NCBI RefSeq assembly: GCF_000265075.1
Contig: NZ_AJYA01000002.1
Coordinates: forward strand, 211,768 to 275,767
Direction of reading: 5' to 3'
Origin: Nitritalea halalkaliphila LW7
Lineage (GTDB): Bacteria; Bacteroidota; Bacteroidia; Cytophagales; Cyclobacteriaceae
Length of the DNA stretch: 64,000 nt
The position numbers and the translations under genes are program-made. Below are positions 10,345-19,253 of the stretch, one piece after another (positions within the stretch are counted from its first letter, which is position 1; each line of letters begins with the position of its first letter). Under the pieces are notes generated by a model. That model saw only the letters and a program-made list of their open reading frames with translations. It made no database searches and was not told where the DNA came from.

Positions 10345-11346
10345 ATGAAAACCAGCTCCATGCCCCTCTTCTTGGCTTTTGCCTTGCTCTTCGTTATCGG
10401 CTGTACCACCAGTTCGGAAAAACAAGAAAACACAGCCTTCACACTGCCTGATGCAGGCAAGTATGGACAAGGGGTCGGCTTTTTAGGAGATTCTCTTTTT
10501 ACCGATTTTTCGCCGGAGCGGCAGGCTGCCGAAACGAAGCGACTCCAAGAAGCACTAGCGGCTTTTGAGGATACACAGGAAGTAGGAGAGGGAATCTGGG
10601 TGGGACGGCGCCTTGCCTATCTCGGCCTGCACCGAGAGGCCATAGCGGTCTATTCCGCACTTTTGGACAAGCACCCGCGTGATCCTGAAGTCTTGCGTCA
10701 CCGTGGACATCGCTATATCAGTTTGCGAGAGCTGGACGCAGCCATTCGTGATTTTTCCCTTGCGGCGCAGTACATGGAAGGGATGCCGCTTCAGGTGGAA
10801 GAAGATGGTTTGCCTAATGCACAAAATATCCCGCTTTCGACCTTGCAGTTTAATGTCTGGTACCATTTAGGATTGGCACATTACTTAGTTGGCGACTTCG
10901 AAAGCGCCCGGCAGGCCTATCAGCGCTGCCTAGAGGTCTGCGAAAATGATGACTCCATCGTGGCTACCCTAGACTGGTATTACATGACTTTACATCGCCT
11001 TGGTTTTGCCGAAGAGGCAGAAGACTTACTTCGCTCATTCGATTTAGAAAATGCTGTAATCATCGAAAATGATGCTTATTTCCAGCGCTTGAAGCTTTAT
11101 AGCGGGCAGCTAGAGCCAGAAGCCCTACTGGACCTCCAGCAAAATCCCGATACGCAAGAGGCCCGCTTGGGTTTTGTGACGCAGGGCTACGGACTCGGAC
11201 GCTATTACATGCGGGAAGGGCAACCTGAAGCGGCAAGAAACGTTTTTAAACGCGTGTTGTCCACTGGATATTGGGCAGCTTTTGGGTATATTGCGTCCGA
11301 AAAAGCATTAGCGGACTTAGAAGAACATGAGCAGAGCGGAATTTAA
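10345..11346 (+). CDS. TPR-repeat lipoprotein
   Basis: A 333-residue lipoprotein with a clear signal (LFLAFALLFVIGC, cysteine at about residue 20) and tetratricopeptide-like helices. Matching segments are LAYLGLHREAIAVYSALLDKHPRDPEVLRHRGHRYISLRELD (given by its pattern, about residues 90-135), YHLGLAHYLVGDFESARQAYQRCLE (about 175-200) and YYMREGQPEAARNVFKRVL near the end. TPR proteins scaffold other proteins; no catalytic domain is visible and the partner is unknown. The last 20 bases overlap the next small gene, so the two are probably translated from one message. Confidence 0.8.
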   Translation: MKTSSMPLFLAFALLFVIGCTTSSEKQENTAFTLPDAGKYGQGVGFLGDSLFTDFSPERQAAETKRLQEALAAFEDTQEVGEGIWVGRRLAYLGLHREAIAVYSALLDKHPRDPEVLRHRGHRYISLRELDAAIRDFSLAAQYMEGMPLQVEEDGLPNAQNIPLSTLQFNVWYHLGLAHYLVGDFESARQAYQRCLEVCENDDSIVATLDWYYMTLHRLGFAEEAEDLLRSFDLENAVIIENDAYFQRLKLYSGQLEPEALLDLQQNPDTQEARLGFVTQGYGLGRYYMREGQPEAARNVFKRVLSTGYWAAFGYIASEKALADLEEHEQSGI

Positions 11347-11569
11347 TGCCTTAAGCATCCATCAAAAAATTAAACTTCTCTACGCAGAAGGTACCTTTAT
11401 CGTGGGTATCCGCTACTACACGCATAAGGTGAATCTGTATCTGTTAGATCAGCAGTATATCGAGGTTTTTTATAATCACAAAGCCGATAAAATCGATAAG
11501 ATCGACTTTCTAAACGAAAACCATTCGCGGATGAATTTTTACCTCGATCAAATCCAGCTTAAAGACTAA
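11327..11569 (+). CDS. Small conserved Bacteroidota protein, unknown function
   Basis: An 80-residue soluble protein, MSRAEFNALSIHQKIKLLY at its start. The pattern (short helix, a GTF motif, then alternating YYTHKVNLYLLDQQYIEVFYN strands) resembles a small protein I recall next to housekeeping genes in many Cytophagia. I know no function. It overlaps the TPR gene by 20 bases at its start and the oppositely oriented coaE by 11 bases at its end, so both ends are packed. No signal peptide or membrane segment is visible. Confidence 0.7.
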   Translation: MSRAEFNALSIHQKIKLLYAEGTFIVGIRYYTHKVNLYLLDQQYIEVFYNHKADKIDKIDFLNENHSRMNFYLDQIQLKD

Positions 11570-12182
11570 TACGCTCGGCAGCTTTCTTTCGGAGCTGCGC
11601 ATCTACCGTTAAAACTTGTGGGATCAGTGCTTTCTGATCGGTGTTTTTGATGATAAACTCAGCGAAACGGGCTTTTTCTTCATCGGGAAGCTGACGATCG
11701 ATGATGGCATTAATCTGCTTCAGGTCCCGCTGTGGGTCGCGTGCCAAGATGCGATTTATGCGTACCACTAAGGGCGATTTGACGAGGATCAGGCTATCCA
11801 GCTCCTTATAAGATCCCGATTCTACCAGCAGTGCGGCTTCCTTAAGCACATAGGGATGTGCCTGGTGGGCTTCACTCCAGGCGCTAAAATCTCGTCCCAC
11901 AGCTGGGTGCACGAGTCCGTTTAGGCGCTTCGTCGCTGCTTCATCATGAAAAACTGTAGCAGCTAAGTAGGCTCGATTTAGCTCTCCTGCGCTCGTATAG
12001 GCCTCCCGGCCAAAGGCAGCCTGTATGCCTTCCCGAAGCGCCTCGTCCGTCTGCATCAGCACTTTCGCACGGTCGTCTGCTGCATAAAAGGGTACGCCTA
12101 AAAGCGTGAAAATCCGAGCAACGATGGACTTTCCCGCGCCGATACCTCCTGTAATACCCACTAAAAGCGCTCGCTTATTCAT
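11559..12182 (-). CDS. coaE: Dephospho-CoA kinase
   Basis: A 207-residue cytosolic kinase for the last step of coenzyme A synthesis, ATP-dependent phosphorylation of the ribose 3'-OH of dephospho-CoA. The P-loop is GITGGIGAGKSIVAR (about residues 9-23), followed by the family's FYAADDRAKVLM (substrate site) and HPAVGRDF. Length is typical. It is the last gene of the reverse-strand nusB-to-coaE cluster and overlaps the ybbR-like gene by 8 bases, which suggests coupled translation. Confidence 0.95.
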   Translation of the reverse strand: MNKRALLVGITGGIGAGKSIVARIFTLLGVPFYAADDRAKVLMQTDEALREGIQAAFGREAYTSAGELNRAYLAATVFHDEAATKRLNGLVHPAVGRDFSAWSEAHQAHPYVLKEAALLVESGSYKELDSLILVKSPLVVRINRILARDPQRDLKQINAIIDRQLPDEEKARFAEFIIKNTDQKALIPQVLTVDAQLRKKAAERISL

Positions 12183-13146
12183 TTCTGTAGCGGATGCGGA
12201 GCTGTGCAGGCTCCAGTTGGATGTCTTCTAAAAAGTTTATCTTGGGATTCAGCTCCACCTGAACAGTGCTGTCTGAGCGATCCCGTGCATTGTAATTGAC
12301 TACAGCCTCTAAAGCCGTACTGTTTAAGTCCTCCAAGCGCCTTTCATCTACCTTATAACTTAGCATCACATAGCGAGGCTCCTGCACCAGAAAGGCATTT
12401 GCAGGGAAATTGGCCAGCTCTAAGTTGAGACGCTTGGTGCCTTCCAGCATTTCGTACACTTGAAAGCGAATCTGCACCGATTCATCTAGTAAGGTCAGGA
12501 ATTCACGATAGGGCTCTGGTATCAGTAAGGGCATGATGCGGTTATAATCTCGCGCGATCTTATCCTCACTTATCCGGATAAGCAGTGTGCCGTTTAGCTG
12601 TTCTAAAATAGATGTAGGTCCTCGAACTTCTATCAGTCTCAGGCTAATGCTAATTTGTCCATCAAGGCGATAATTTTTTGCCAAAAAGTTTTCACCTTGG
12701 TCAAGCTCTATTTTTACACGCGCCTTCGTGATACGATCGATTTGAAAATGAATCGAATCCTGTACCGCAGACACTAAGCTCGTAGGCGAAATACTCTCGG
12801 AAAGGTTTCTACGAATTTCACTTGTCAAGATGAAGTTTCTAGCCGAGGGGTCTGATAGCTCGATAATAAAAGGGGTCTGATTGACCTGAAAATACTTGCG
12901 AAATAAATCCCAGCCATTTCCATTTACCTCGATTTTTATCGAGGAAGGAAGCTTTTTCACCGGCATGAACTCCTCCTGGTTGTATAAAAACAAAATGGGG
13001 TAGTCCACCACCGTGGTGTAGTTGTCTTTATTTAAAGCATTTAAAACCCAAAAAGTGGCAGCGGCTATTAAACATAGCACTGCCACTTTAGTATTGGCCA
13101 CATTTTTAGGCGTAACCCGTCGGATGACCTTTTTTATCTTGCTCAA
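12175..13146 (-). CDS. YbbR-like domain protein, membrane anchored
   Basis: A 323-residue protein with one N-terminal membrane segment (VAVLCLIAAATFWVLNAL, about residues 22-39) and a periplasmic part made of YbbR-like beta repeats. Firmicute YbbR proteins (CdaR) regulate diadenylate cyclase; whether this one does is unknown, and no cdaA is in view. The position between yajC and coaE is a standard Bacteroidota arrangement. It overlaps coaE by 8 bases. Confidence 0.8.
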   Translation of the reverse strand: MSKIKKVIRRVTPKNVANTKVAVLCLIAAATFWVLNALNKDNYTTVVDYPILFLYNQEEFMPVKKLPSSIKIEVNGNGWDLFRKYFQVNQTPFIIELSDPSARNFILTSEIRRNLSESISPTSLVSAVQDSIHFQIDRITKARVKIELDQGENFLAKNYRLDGQISISLRLIEVRGPTSILEQLNGTLLIRISEDKIARDYNRIMPLLIPEPYREFLTLLDESVQIRFQVYEMLEGTKRLNLELANFPANAFLVQEPRYVMLSYKVDERRLEDLNSTALEAVVNYNARDRSDSTVQVELNPKINFLEDIQLEPAQLRIRYRNE

Positions 13147-13154
13147 AACTCGAA

Positions 13155-13463
13155 TTATTTACCCGTAGCTCTCTTTGTGTAATCTAAAGAAACAGCTGTC
13201 TTTTCGATCGTTACCTTTAGACCACGATCTAATTCTATGGTAAGCGTATCCGCTTCGACGCTATGCACCTTGCCGTGTAAGCCACCGATTGTGACTACAG
13301 GGTCGCCCTTTTTCACAGCTTCCAGAAAATTCTTCGTTTCCTTTTGCTTTTGCTGCTGAGGACGGATCATAAAGAAATACATAATTAGGATAATCGCCCC
13401 GAAAAGGAATACCTGGCCCATAATGGCACTCGTATCTGCCTGTAAAAGAAGAAATGTTAACAT
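13155..13463 (-). CDS. yajC: Preprotein translocase subunit YajC
   Basis: A 102-residue protein with a single membrane helix (GQVFLFGAIILIMYFFMI) followed at once by RPQQQKQKE, the YajC hallmark, and a small beta-rich cytoplasmic domain (VKKGDPVVTIGGLHGKV). YajC associates with the SecDF accessory complex at the Sec translocon. It lies 8 bases before the ybbR-like gene in the same cluster. Confidence 0.95.
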   Translation of the reverse strand: MLTFLLLQADTSAIMGQVFLFGAIILIMYFFMIRPQQQKQKETKNFLEAVKKGDPVVTIGGLHGKVHSVEADTLTIELDRGLKVTIEKTAVSLDYTKRATGK

Positions 13464-13472
13464 CTTTACCGA

Positions 13473-14027
13473 TTAACGTTTGATAGGTCCGAACTGATTG
13501 TTGGCAGCACCTCCCCTTGGAGTTACATTGCCCTTCAGTCGGAGTCTTGTGATAGATGGATTAGTATTGGCTTGAATGCTCACTGTGGGTGCTTGAGCCC
13601 CAGGCTTCGCCGTAGAATTAAACTTCACGGTCACGAAACCTTCATCTCCGGGCTTAATCGGAGCGCGGGTGTATTCAGGAGTGGTACATCCACAGGAAGC
13701 CGTAATATTATTGATAACCAGCGGAGATTCTCCGGTATTTACGAATTTAAAGGTGTGCTCCACCACCTGTCCCTCGTTAATCGTTCCGAAATCATGCTCG
13801 ATTTCAGAAAACTGGAAGGCGCCCAGATTAGCGGGATCCACCTGCTGTACCTGCTGCACATTGGATGGAGTGGCCGCCTGTGACTGTGTAGCCTCCAGAC
13901 GAGCTAACTTCTGCTCTAATTCTGCTATCTTATTCGCTTGATCGTTTTCGCTCCCTTTACTGTCGCAGGCGACAAAGGCAAATCCGGCCAGCGCTATAGC
14001 CAAGCCGGTTTTCACGATGTACTTCAT
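13473..14027 (-). CDS. DUF1573 lipoprotein
   Basis: A 184-residue lipoprotein (signal LAIALAGFAFVAC), then a short predicted coiled coil (IAELEQKLARLEATQSQ, about residues 33-49), a Gln/Val-rich linker, and a DUF1573 immunoglobulin-like domain. The domain shows the family pattern FDFGTINEGQVVEHTFKF-like start, SCGCTTPEY and an IKPGDEGFVTVKF strand. Function is unknown; such proteins are abundant in Bacteroidota envelopes. It is co-directional with yajC (9-base gap) and the ytxH-like gene (5-base gap). Confidence 0.85.
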   Translation of the reverse strand: MKYIVKTGLAIALAGFAFVACDSKGSENDQANKIAELEQKLARLEATQSQAATPSNVQQVQQVDPANLGAFQFSEIEHDFGTINEGQVVEHTFKFVNTGESPLVINNITASCGCTTPEYTRAPIKPGDEGFVTVKFNSTAKPGAQAPTVSIQANTNPSITRLRLKGNVTPRGGAANNQFGPIKR

Positions 14028-14032
14028 GGTTA

Positions 14033-14335
14033 TCAGTTTTTATCTGTATTGATTTGGTCGATGAGTTTATTCACATCGTTTAATAAATTTTCCGCTTTGG
14101 ATTTCGCCTCAGTAATCACGCGATCTCCCTCCGACTTGGCCTCATTTGCAGGAAGGTTTTTGCCCTCCTTTAAATCTTCGATAAGCTCTTCTAACTCCTC
14201 CTTGTACTTCGATAGCTGATACGATAGTTTCCCACGCGTATTCTTTCCACTATCAGGTGCAAAAAGAATCCCTAAGGCAGCGCCTACACCGGCACCTGCT
14301 ATAAATGCTAACCAAGATGTGCTGTTTTTGCTCAT
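14033..14335 (-). CDS. YtxH-like small membrane protein
   Basis: A 100-residue protein with an N-terminal hydrophobic Gly/Ala-rich segment (LAFIAGAGVGAALGILFAPDSG) followed by a charged helical region. GALLGILFAPxSGxxTR is the YtxH-domain signature (general stress proteins of unclear function). It is tightly packed between nusB (2 bases) and the DUF1573 gene (5 bases). Confidence 0.85.
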   Translation of the reverse strand: MSKNSTSWLAFIAGAGVGAALGILFAPDSGKNTRGKLSYQLSKYKEELEELIEDLKEGKNLPANEAKSEGDRVITEAKSKAENLLNDVNKLIDQINTDKN

Positions 14336-14337
14336 AA

Positions 14338-15522
14338 TTATCTATTGTCTAGTAAACCTCTACCGCTTTTACGTATTTCTCCGGCTTCAGTTAATTCTTT
14401 TGAAAGAACATCTAGCAGGCCATTTACGAATTGCTTACTCTTCGGCGTGCTATAATGCTTCGATATGTCGATGTATTCGTTAATACTCACCTTCGTCGGT
14501 ATGCTCGGAAACTGCTTCATCTCCGTTAATGCCATCGAAAGAATAATTTTATCCGTAAGGGCTACCCGCTCGATATCCCAATTTTCCGTCTTTTTAGCGA
14601 TTAAATCACGGTGATTGTCTTCGTTTGCGATGGTGAAGTTAACGATATTTTGGAAGAATTCCTTATCCTCCTCCCAGTTCATCGCGATTTCAGGGAGCAA
14701 GCCGTCCGCCGCTAAATCAGACGCTGAAGCATTTTTAATCACTTTTGATGCCAAACTGCGAATGACAGCCTTATTTTCCGTCCAGTGTAAATCCTTACTA
14801 CTTAAAAACTCGATGATAGGCTCCGCTTTGAAAACTATTTTCTTCAGCAAATGCTACTAAAATCCCCAAATCTTTCTCCACATCCGTCTCCTCTAAGGCG
14901 ATATAGGCTTGATAGGCTTCATCCGGCTTCACATAAGTTCGAAACCAGTCTTTGATATCTAATGAAATCTCCTCTAAATCTACATCCAAGCGCGTCAGCG
15001 CAGAGCGATACAGCACATCACGCTGAATTTGGCCTAAAATACGGTTGCGACTCAAATTAAGCGCCCCAGGATGCACCTCTCGGATCCCCGTCTGCCGCTT
15101 TTGCTTGCGCTGCTCCTCACCTGCACGTGTTTGCCGAAGGCCACCAGTAACTCGATCGCGTACAGATACAGCTGGGGAATTTTTTCCGCTGCGATGACCA
15201 TATTGCTGGTTAAAAAATCGAGATCTTTTCTATTCAGCTCATGATAGGTGTGAATGGCCTTTATCGCTTCTGACTTGATTTTCGTCGAAAGCTCCGACTG
15301 ACTAATCAGGTGCTTGCTGGATAAATGCTTCGTAAAAACTTCTATACAGGTCTGTGCGTCTAATTTGAGCTGCTTTTTATCCTGAAACTCCATGCTGTTC
15401 AGATCAGGCAAAAATGCCGTTCGTATCTGATCCTTCGCGATTTCTAGGTTAGCTCCCTTACACTGCTCATAAGCGTAAAGGTTTTGGAACGCTTTTATGC
15501 GTAGAATTCTCCTGTTTAACAT
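14338..15522 (-). CDS. nusB: Transcription antitermination factor NusB, long form (two frameshifts)
   Basis: NusB binds boxA RNA with ribosomal protein S10 in rRNA antitermination. The start MLNRRILRIKAFQNLYAYEQ (ATG 15522) and the C-terminal part VALTDKIILSMALTEMKQFPSIPTKVSINEYIDISKHYS are typical. The frame slips twice. One base is missing near 15118 (GGTGAGG, probably GGGTGAGG), and one base is extra near 14830 (TTTT where TTT fits). With both corrected the protein is about 394 residues, against 140 in E. coli. Long NusB proteins with an inserted helical region are usual in Bacteroidota. It heads the ytxH-DUF1573-yajC-ybbR-coaE run. Confidence 0.9.
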
Positions 15523-15621
15523 GTCTGAAAGTAAAGAACGTTTGGAGGGCTGCCGCCCCAAAAGGGAGACAAGCAGGGACTCACGCCCCATACTCGTCTG
15601 ATTATTTATATAATGATGGAA

Positions 15622-16721
15622 TTAGAATGCTAATTTCACGCGTCCGATAGCCTCGATACGTGCCATGGCCATCGCGATAGCCGCCTCCTGAGAAGGGATC
15701 CCCTCATTCGCCGACTTGTCTAGAATGGCACTGCAAATATCGTAAATTTTTTCTGCATGCGCATAGGTATTCTCACGATTATATCCACCGAAATACTCAG
15801 CGCCCACATTGATAAGGCCACCTGCATTAATCAGGAAGTCAGGTGCATAGATGATGCCCTTGTCTAATAAAAGCTGCCCGTGGCGCTGCTCATCCTTCAA
15901 CTGGTTATTCGCGCCACCTGCGATCACTGCACATTTTAAGCGGTCGATGGTGTCGTCATTCACCGTAGCCCCTAAGGCACAGGGCGCATAGATATCCATG
16001 TCCATGTCATACACAGCGTCTGCAGGAATGACGGTAGCCCCACTCGTTTTCGCTACCTCACGAAGTTTTTCTTCGAAAATATCGGTGATGAAAATTTGAG
16101 CACGCTCCTTTACCAGATGCTCTACTAAGTACTTTCCTACCTGTCCGATACCCTGCACCACGATGCGCTTATCGGTCAGACTGTCGCTGCCAAATGCTTT
16201 TTTGGCGGCAGCTTTCATCCCCAAATAGGTGCCGTAGGCCGTCACTGGAGAAGGGTCTCCACCACCCCCTCGGTCTCCGGAAGACCCGTCACATGGCGCG
16301 TTTCCATGGCGATGTACTCCATGTCACTTGTCTTCATGTTCACATCCTCCGCGGTGATGTAGCGGCCGCTAAGGCTCTCCACGAACCGGCCAAATCGACG
16401 TAAAAAGGCTTCGTTTTTCTGCGCCGGATTACCGATGATGACCGCCTTGCCACCACCTAAATTTAAGCCAGAAATGGCGGCCTTAAAGGTCATGCCACGA
16501 GATAAGCGGAGAACGTCCGTAATCGCCTCTTCCTCAGAAGCGTACGGCCACATACGCGTACCCCCTAATGCAGGGCCTAAAGTGGTATTATGGATGCCGA
16601 TGATGGCCTTTAATCCTGTAGGCGCATCATAGCACATCACTAACTGCTCGTGTCCGAGCGCTTCTATTTGACCATAAACAGAAGTCTGCTGTACGTTTTC
16701 CACGGTATTAATCTCTAGCAT
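15622..16721 (-). CDS. Leucine dehydrogenase, Glu/Leu/Phe/Val family (frameshifted)
   Basis: An NAD-dependent amino-acid dehydrogenase that interconverts branched-chain amino acids and 2-oxo acids. The catalytic region [11 protein letters not shown] carries the active lysine, and [13 protein letters not shown] is the NAD-binding Rossmann loop. The conserved [15 protein letters not shown] is split: the first frame ends after GVVETLLQ, and adding one G to the run at about 16256-16262 restores it, giving about 366 residues, the normal length. Valine rather than leucine preference cannot be excluded. It is about 100 bases upstream of nusB and divergent from the ABC exporter. Confidence 0.9.
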
Positions 16722-16746
16722 GTGAACTTGGTACTTATTAAAGTGT

Positions 16747-16754
16747 TATATTTG
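16747..16754 (+). promoter_or_regulatory. -7 box candidate for the ABC exporter
   Basis: TATATTTG matches TAnnTTTG exactly, about 110 bases before the exporter start. No good -33 element at the right spacing. Confidence 0.3.
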
Positions 16755-16780
16755 GGATTATCTGCACTAAAAACCCGCCA

Positions 16781-16788
16781 CAAAATTA
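16781..16788 (-). promoter_or_regulatory. -7 box candidate for leucine dehydrogenase
   Basis: On the reverse strand TAATTTTG matches TAnnTTTG exactly, about 60 bases before the dehydrogenase ATG. The -33 element is not recognisable. Confidence 0.35.
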
Positions 16789-16866
16789 TGTATTTATCGC
16801 CGGCTTTTCTACTGCAATTAAAAGACTTATCTGAAACTAATCAAGTGATTTAAAAGTTTTTCTTTC

Positions 16867-18663
16867 GTGAAACCCCTCTTAAGATTAAATAAATACCTCT
16901 ACAAGTATAAGCACTACCTGCTGCTCGGCATACTATTTACGGTTATTTCAAACATCTTTGTTATAATCCCTGCGCAGCTCGTTCGTGTAGCCATAGATTA
17001 TGTGGTCGACAGCTTTACTTTTTATAAACTCTTTTCGGATCTCGCTTATGCTGAGGAGGTTCGCGCTGTTTACATCCAGCATATCCTCTTTTTCGGGGTG
17101 CTCATCCTCCTCATGGCGCTACTCCGTGGTCTTTTCCTGTTTTTAATCCGCCAAACCATCATCATCATGTCTCGCCTCATCGAGTTCGACATGAAAAATG
17201 AAATTTACGCCCACTATCAGGCACTCCCGCTTAGCTTCTACCGCCGAAGCTCCACGGGGGATCTGATGGCGCGCATCACCGAAGATGTGAGCCGCGTCCG
17301 CATGTACCTCGGCCCCGCTATCATGTATGGGATTAATCTGCTCGTACTCTTCCCACTCGTTATCGGCTATATGCTCTCCGTAAACGTGCCGCTCACGCTT
17401 TACTCCCTACTCCCCCTGCCGATCCTGTCCATCAGCATCTATTTCGTTAACAACATGATTAACGAGCGCTCGGAGAAAATCCAGCGTAGCCTTTCCGGGC
17501 TTAGCACCTTCGTACAGGAAGCCTTCTCCGGCATCCGCGTGCTAAAAGCTTTCGTTCGCGAAGAAGATAGCAGTGCTTCCTTCCGCCAAGCCTCCGAAGA
17601 TTATAAAGACAAATCGATTCGCCTAACGGTGGTCCAAGCGCTCTTTTATCCCTTAATTTTAGCCCTCATCGGCATCAGCACCATTATCACCGTGTATGTA
17701 GGTGGCATTCAGGTCATCGAAGGAACTATCGGCTATGGAGTTATCGCGGAATTTATTTTGTACGTCAACATGCTCACCTGGCCCGTGACCTCCCTCGGCT
17801 GGGTAACCAGTATCATTCAGCGCGCAGCTGCCTCGCAAGAGCGGATTAATGAATTCCTCGATGAGAAAAATGATATCGTTAGTGAGGAGGCGCTCGATGT
17901 ACAGATTAAAGGGGAGGTGCGCTTCGCCAATGTGGACTTCATCTACCCAGACTCTGGCGTGCAGGCCTTGAAAGGGGTTTCGTTCCACTTGTCCCCCGGA
18001 CAGTCCCTCGCCATTATCGGTACCACAGGCTCTGGAAAATCCACTATCGCCAACCTCCTGATGCGCCTTTATGATGTCAGCGGTGGAGAAATACAGATCG
18101 ACGGCAGGCCCATTCGCGCCTACGCTCCCGATAGCCTCCGCAGGCAGATTGGCTTTGTGCCGCAGGATGTCTTCCTATTCAGCGACAGCATCGCGAATAA
18201 CATCGCCTTCGGGGCAGATTCCCTTTCTCAAGAGGCCATCGAGCAGGCAGCCCGGGATGCCGATGTCTACGATAACATCATCCAATTTCCAAAAGGCTTC
18301 GAAACGCGCCTCGGTGAGCGAGGCATTACTCTTTCGGGGGGGCAGAAGCAGCGGGTTTCCATCGCCCGTGCCATCGCAAAGGAGCCGGCTATACTCCTGC
18401 TCGACGACTGCCTCTCCGCGGTAGATACCAAAACGGAAAATGCGATTTTAGAAGCGCTGAAGCGTATTATGAAGGCACGCACCTCCATAATCATCTCCCA
18501 CCGCGTGTCCTCCGCGAAGCTGGCCGACCATGTTATTGTGCTCGACGAAGGGCGCATCGTGGAGCAGGGCGGACACGAGCAGCTCATGGAAGCGAAAGGA
18601 GTCTATGCCACCCTTTATGAAAAACAAACCCAGGGGAACGAGGCCCTGAGCGAAGAAAGTTGA
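16867..18663 (+). CDS. ABC exporter, fused membrane and ATPase domains
   Basis: A 598-residue half-transporter of the MsbA/LmrA type: six membrane helices (about residues 1-320), then an ATPase. Motifs are Walker A GTTGSGKST, Q-loop GFVPQDVFLF, signature LSGGQKQRVSIARA, Walker B ILLLDDCLSAVD and H-loop ISHR. The residue after Walker B is Asp where most exporters have the catalytic Glu, as in YheI-type proteins. It probably works as a dimer exporting a lipid or drug; the substrate is not evident. It starts with GTG (KPLLRLNKYLYKYK follows) and is divergent from leucine dehydrogenase, a common Bacteroidota pairing. Confidence 0.88.
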   Translation: MKPLLRLNKYLYKYKHYLLLGILFTVISNIFVIIPAQLVRVAIDYVVDSFTFYKLFSDLAYAEEVRAVYIQHILFFGVLILLMALLRGLFLFLIRQTIIIMSRLIEFDMKNEIYAHYQALPLSFYRRSSTGDLMARITEDVSRVRMYLGPAIMYGINLLVLFPLVIGYMLSVNVPLTLYSLLPLPILSISIYFVNNMINERSEKIQRSLSGLSTFVQEAFSGIRVLKAFVREEDSSASFRQASEDYKDKSIRLTVVQALFYPLILALIGISTIITVYVGGIQVIEGTIGYGVIAEFILYVNMLTWPVTSLGWVTSIIQRAAASQERINEFLDEKNDIVSEEALDVQIKGEVRFANVDFIYPDSGVQALKGVSFHLSPGQSLAIIGTTGSGKSTIANLLMRLYDVSGGEIQIDGRPIRAYAPDSLRRQIGFVPQDVFLFSDSIANNIAFGADSLSQEAIEQAARDADVYDNIIQFPKGFETRLGERGITLSGGQKQRVSIARAIAKEPAILLLDDCLSAVDTKTENAILEALKRIMKARTSIIISHRVSSAKLADHVIVLDEGRIVEQGGHEQLMEAKGVYATLYEKQTQGNEALSEES

Positions 18664-18692
18664 TCCATCCTCCACCCCCTACACGCTAACCC

Positions 18693-19123
18693 ATGTCCCA
18701 AATCGCATCGCTCTTCCCCCGCATTGAAAATCTGCAGACGCATGATCAGCCCCTCTGGGCAAAATGAACGTCGTAGAAATGTGCGCCCACTGTGCCCTTG
18801 TTGCCGATAAGGTCTTGACCTGGGACAAGCCACTCCGACCGGCCACCTGGAAGCAGCGCTTGGCCAAATACTATTTTTTATACCTACAGCCCCGCTTTCC
18901 TAAGCATGTGAAAGTGGCGGAGCCGCTGCTGACGCAGGGCAAAGTAGATGACCTGGAATTAAGTGAAGCAAAGGCGCATTTCAGCCAGCGCTTACGTGCT
19001 TTCATGCAGGCGCCCGATACGATCCGTACGCCACATCCCTTTTTCGGGCCACTGAATAAAAAAGAATGGGGCATCGTGCTATTTAAGCACAGTGACCACC
19101 ACTTGAGGCAATTTGGCCGCTAG
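18693..19123 (+). CDS. DUF1569 (DinB-like) protein (frameshifted)
   Basis: A small four-helix protein of the DUF1569/DinB-like superfamily. The diagnostic C-terminus is HPFFGPLNKKEWG followed by KHSDHHLRQFG, whose histidines bind metal in the superfamily. ATG 18693 opens MSQIASLFPRIENLQTHDQPLW and the frame breaks there; adding one G (CTCTGGGCAAA to CTCTGGGGCAAA, near 18758) joins it to GKMNVVEMCAHC, giving about 143 residues. Function unknown. It lies alone between the ABC exporter and ileS. Confidence 0.75.
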
Positions 19124-19196
19124 GCTGACTGCCTGAATCTACCCCTGCATAGCCGTTTTAGTGCCAGAAAAATACCCGAAAAGCGCTATTTTCTTG

Positions 19197-19204
19197 TAAC
19201 TTTG
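19197..19204 (+). promoter_or_regulatory. -7 box of the ileS promoter
   Basis: TAACTTTG matches TAnnTTTG exactly, 49 bases before the ileS start. The -33 element is not clear. Confidence 0.4.
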
Positions 19205-19253
19205 CGCATCAAAACGAACGAGGTTCCAGTCCGTCCATTTTGCCTGAAGGGCG

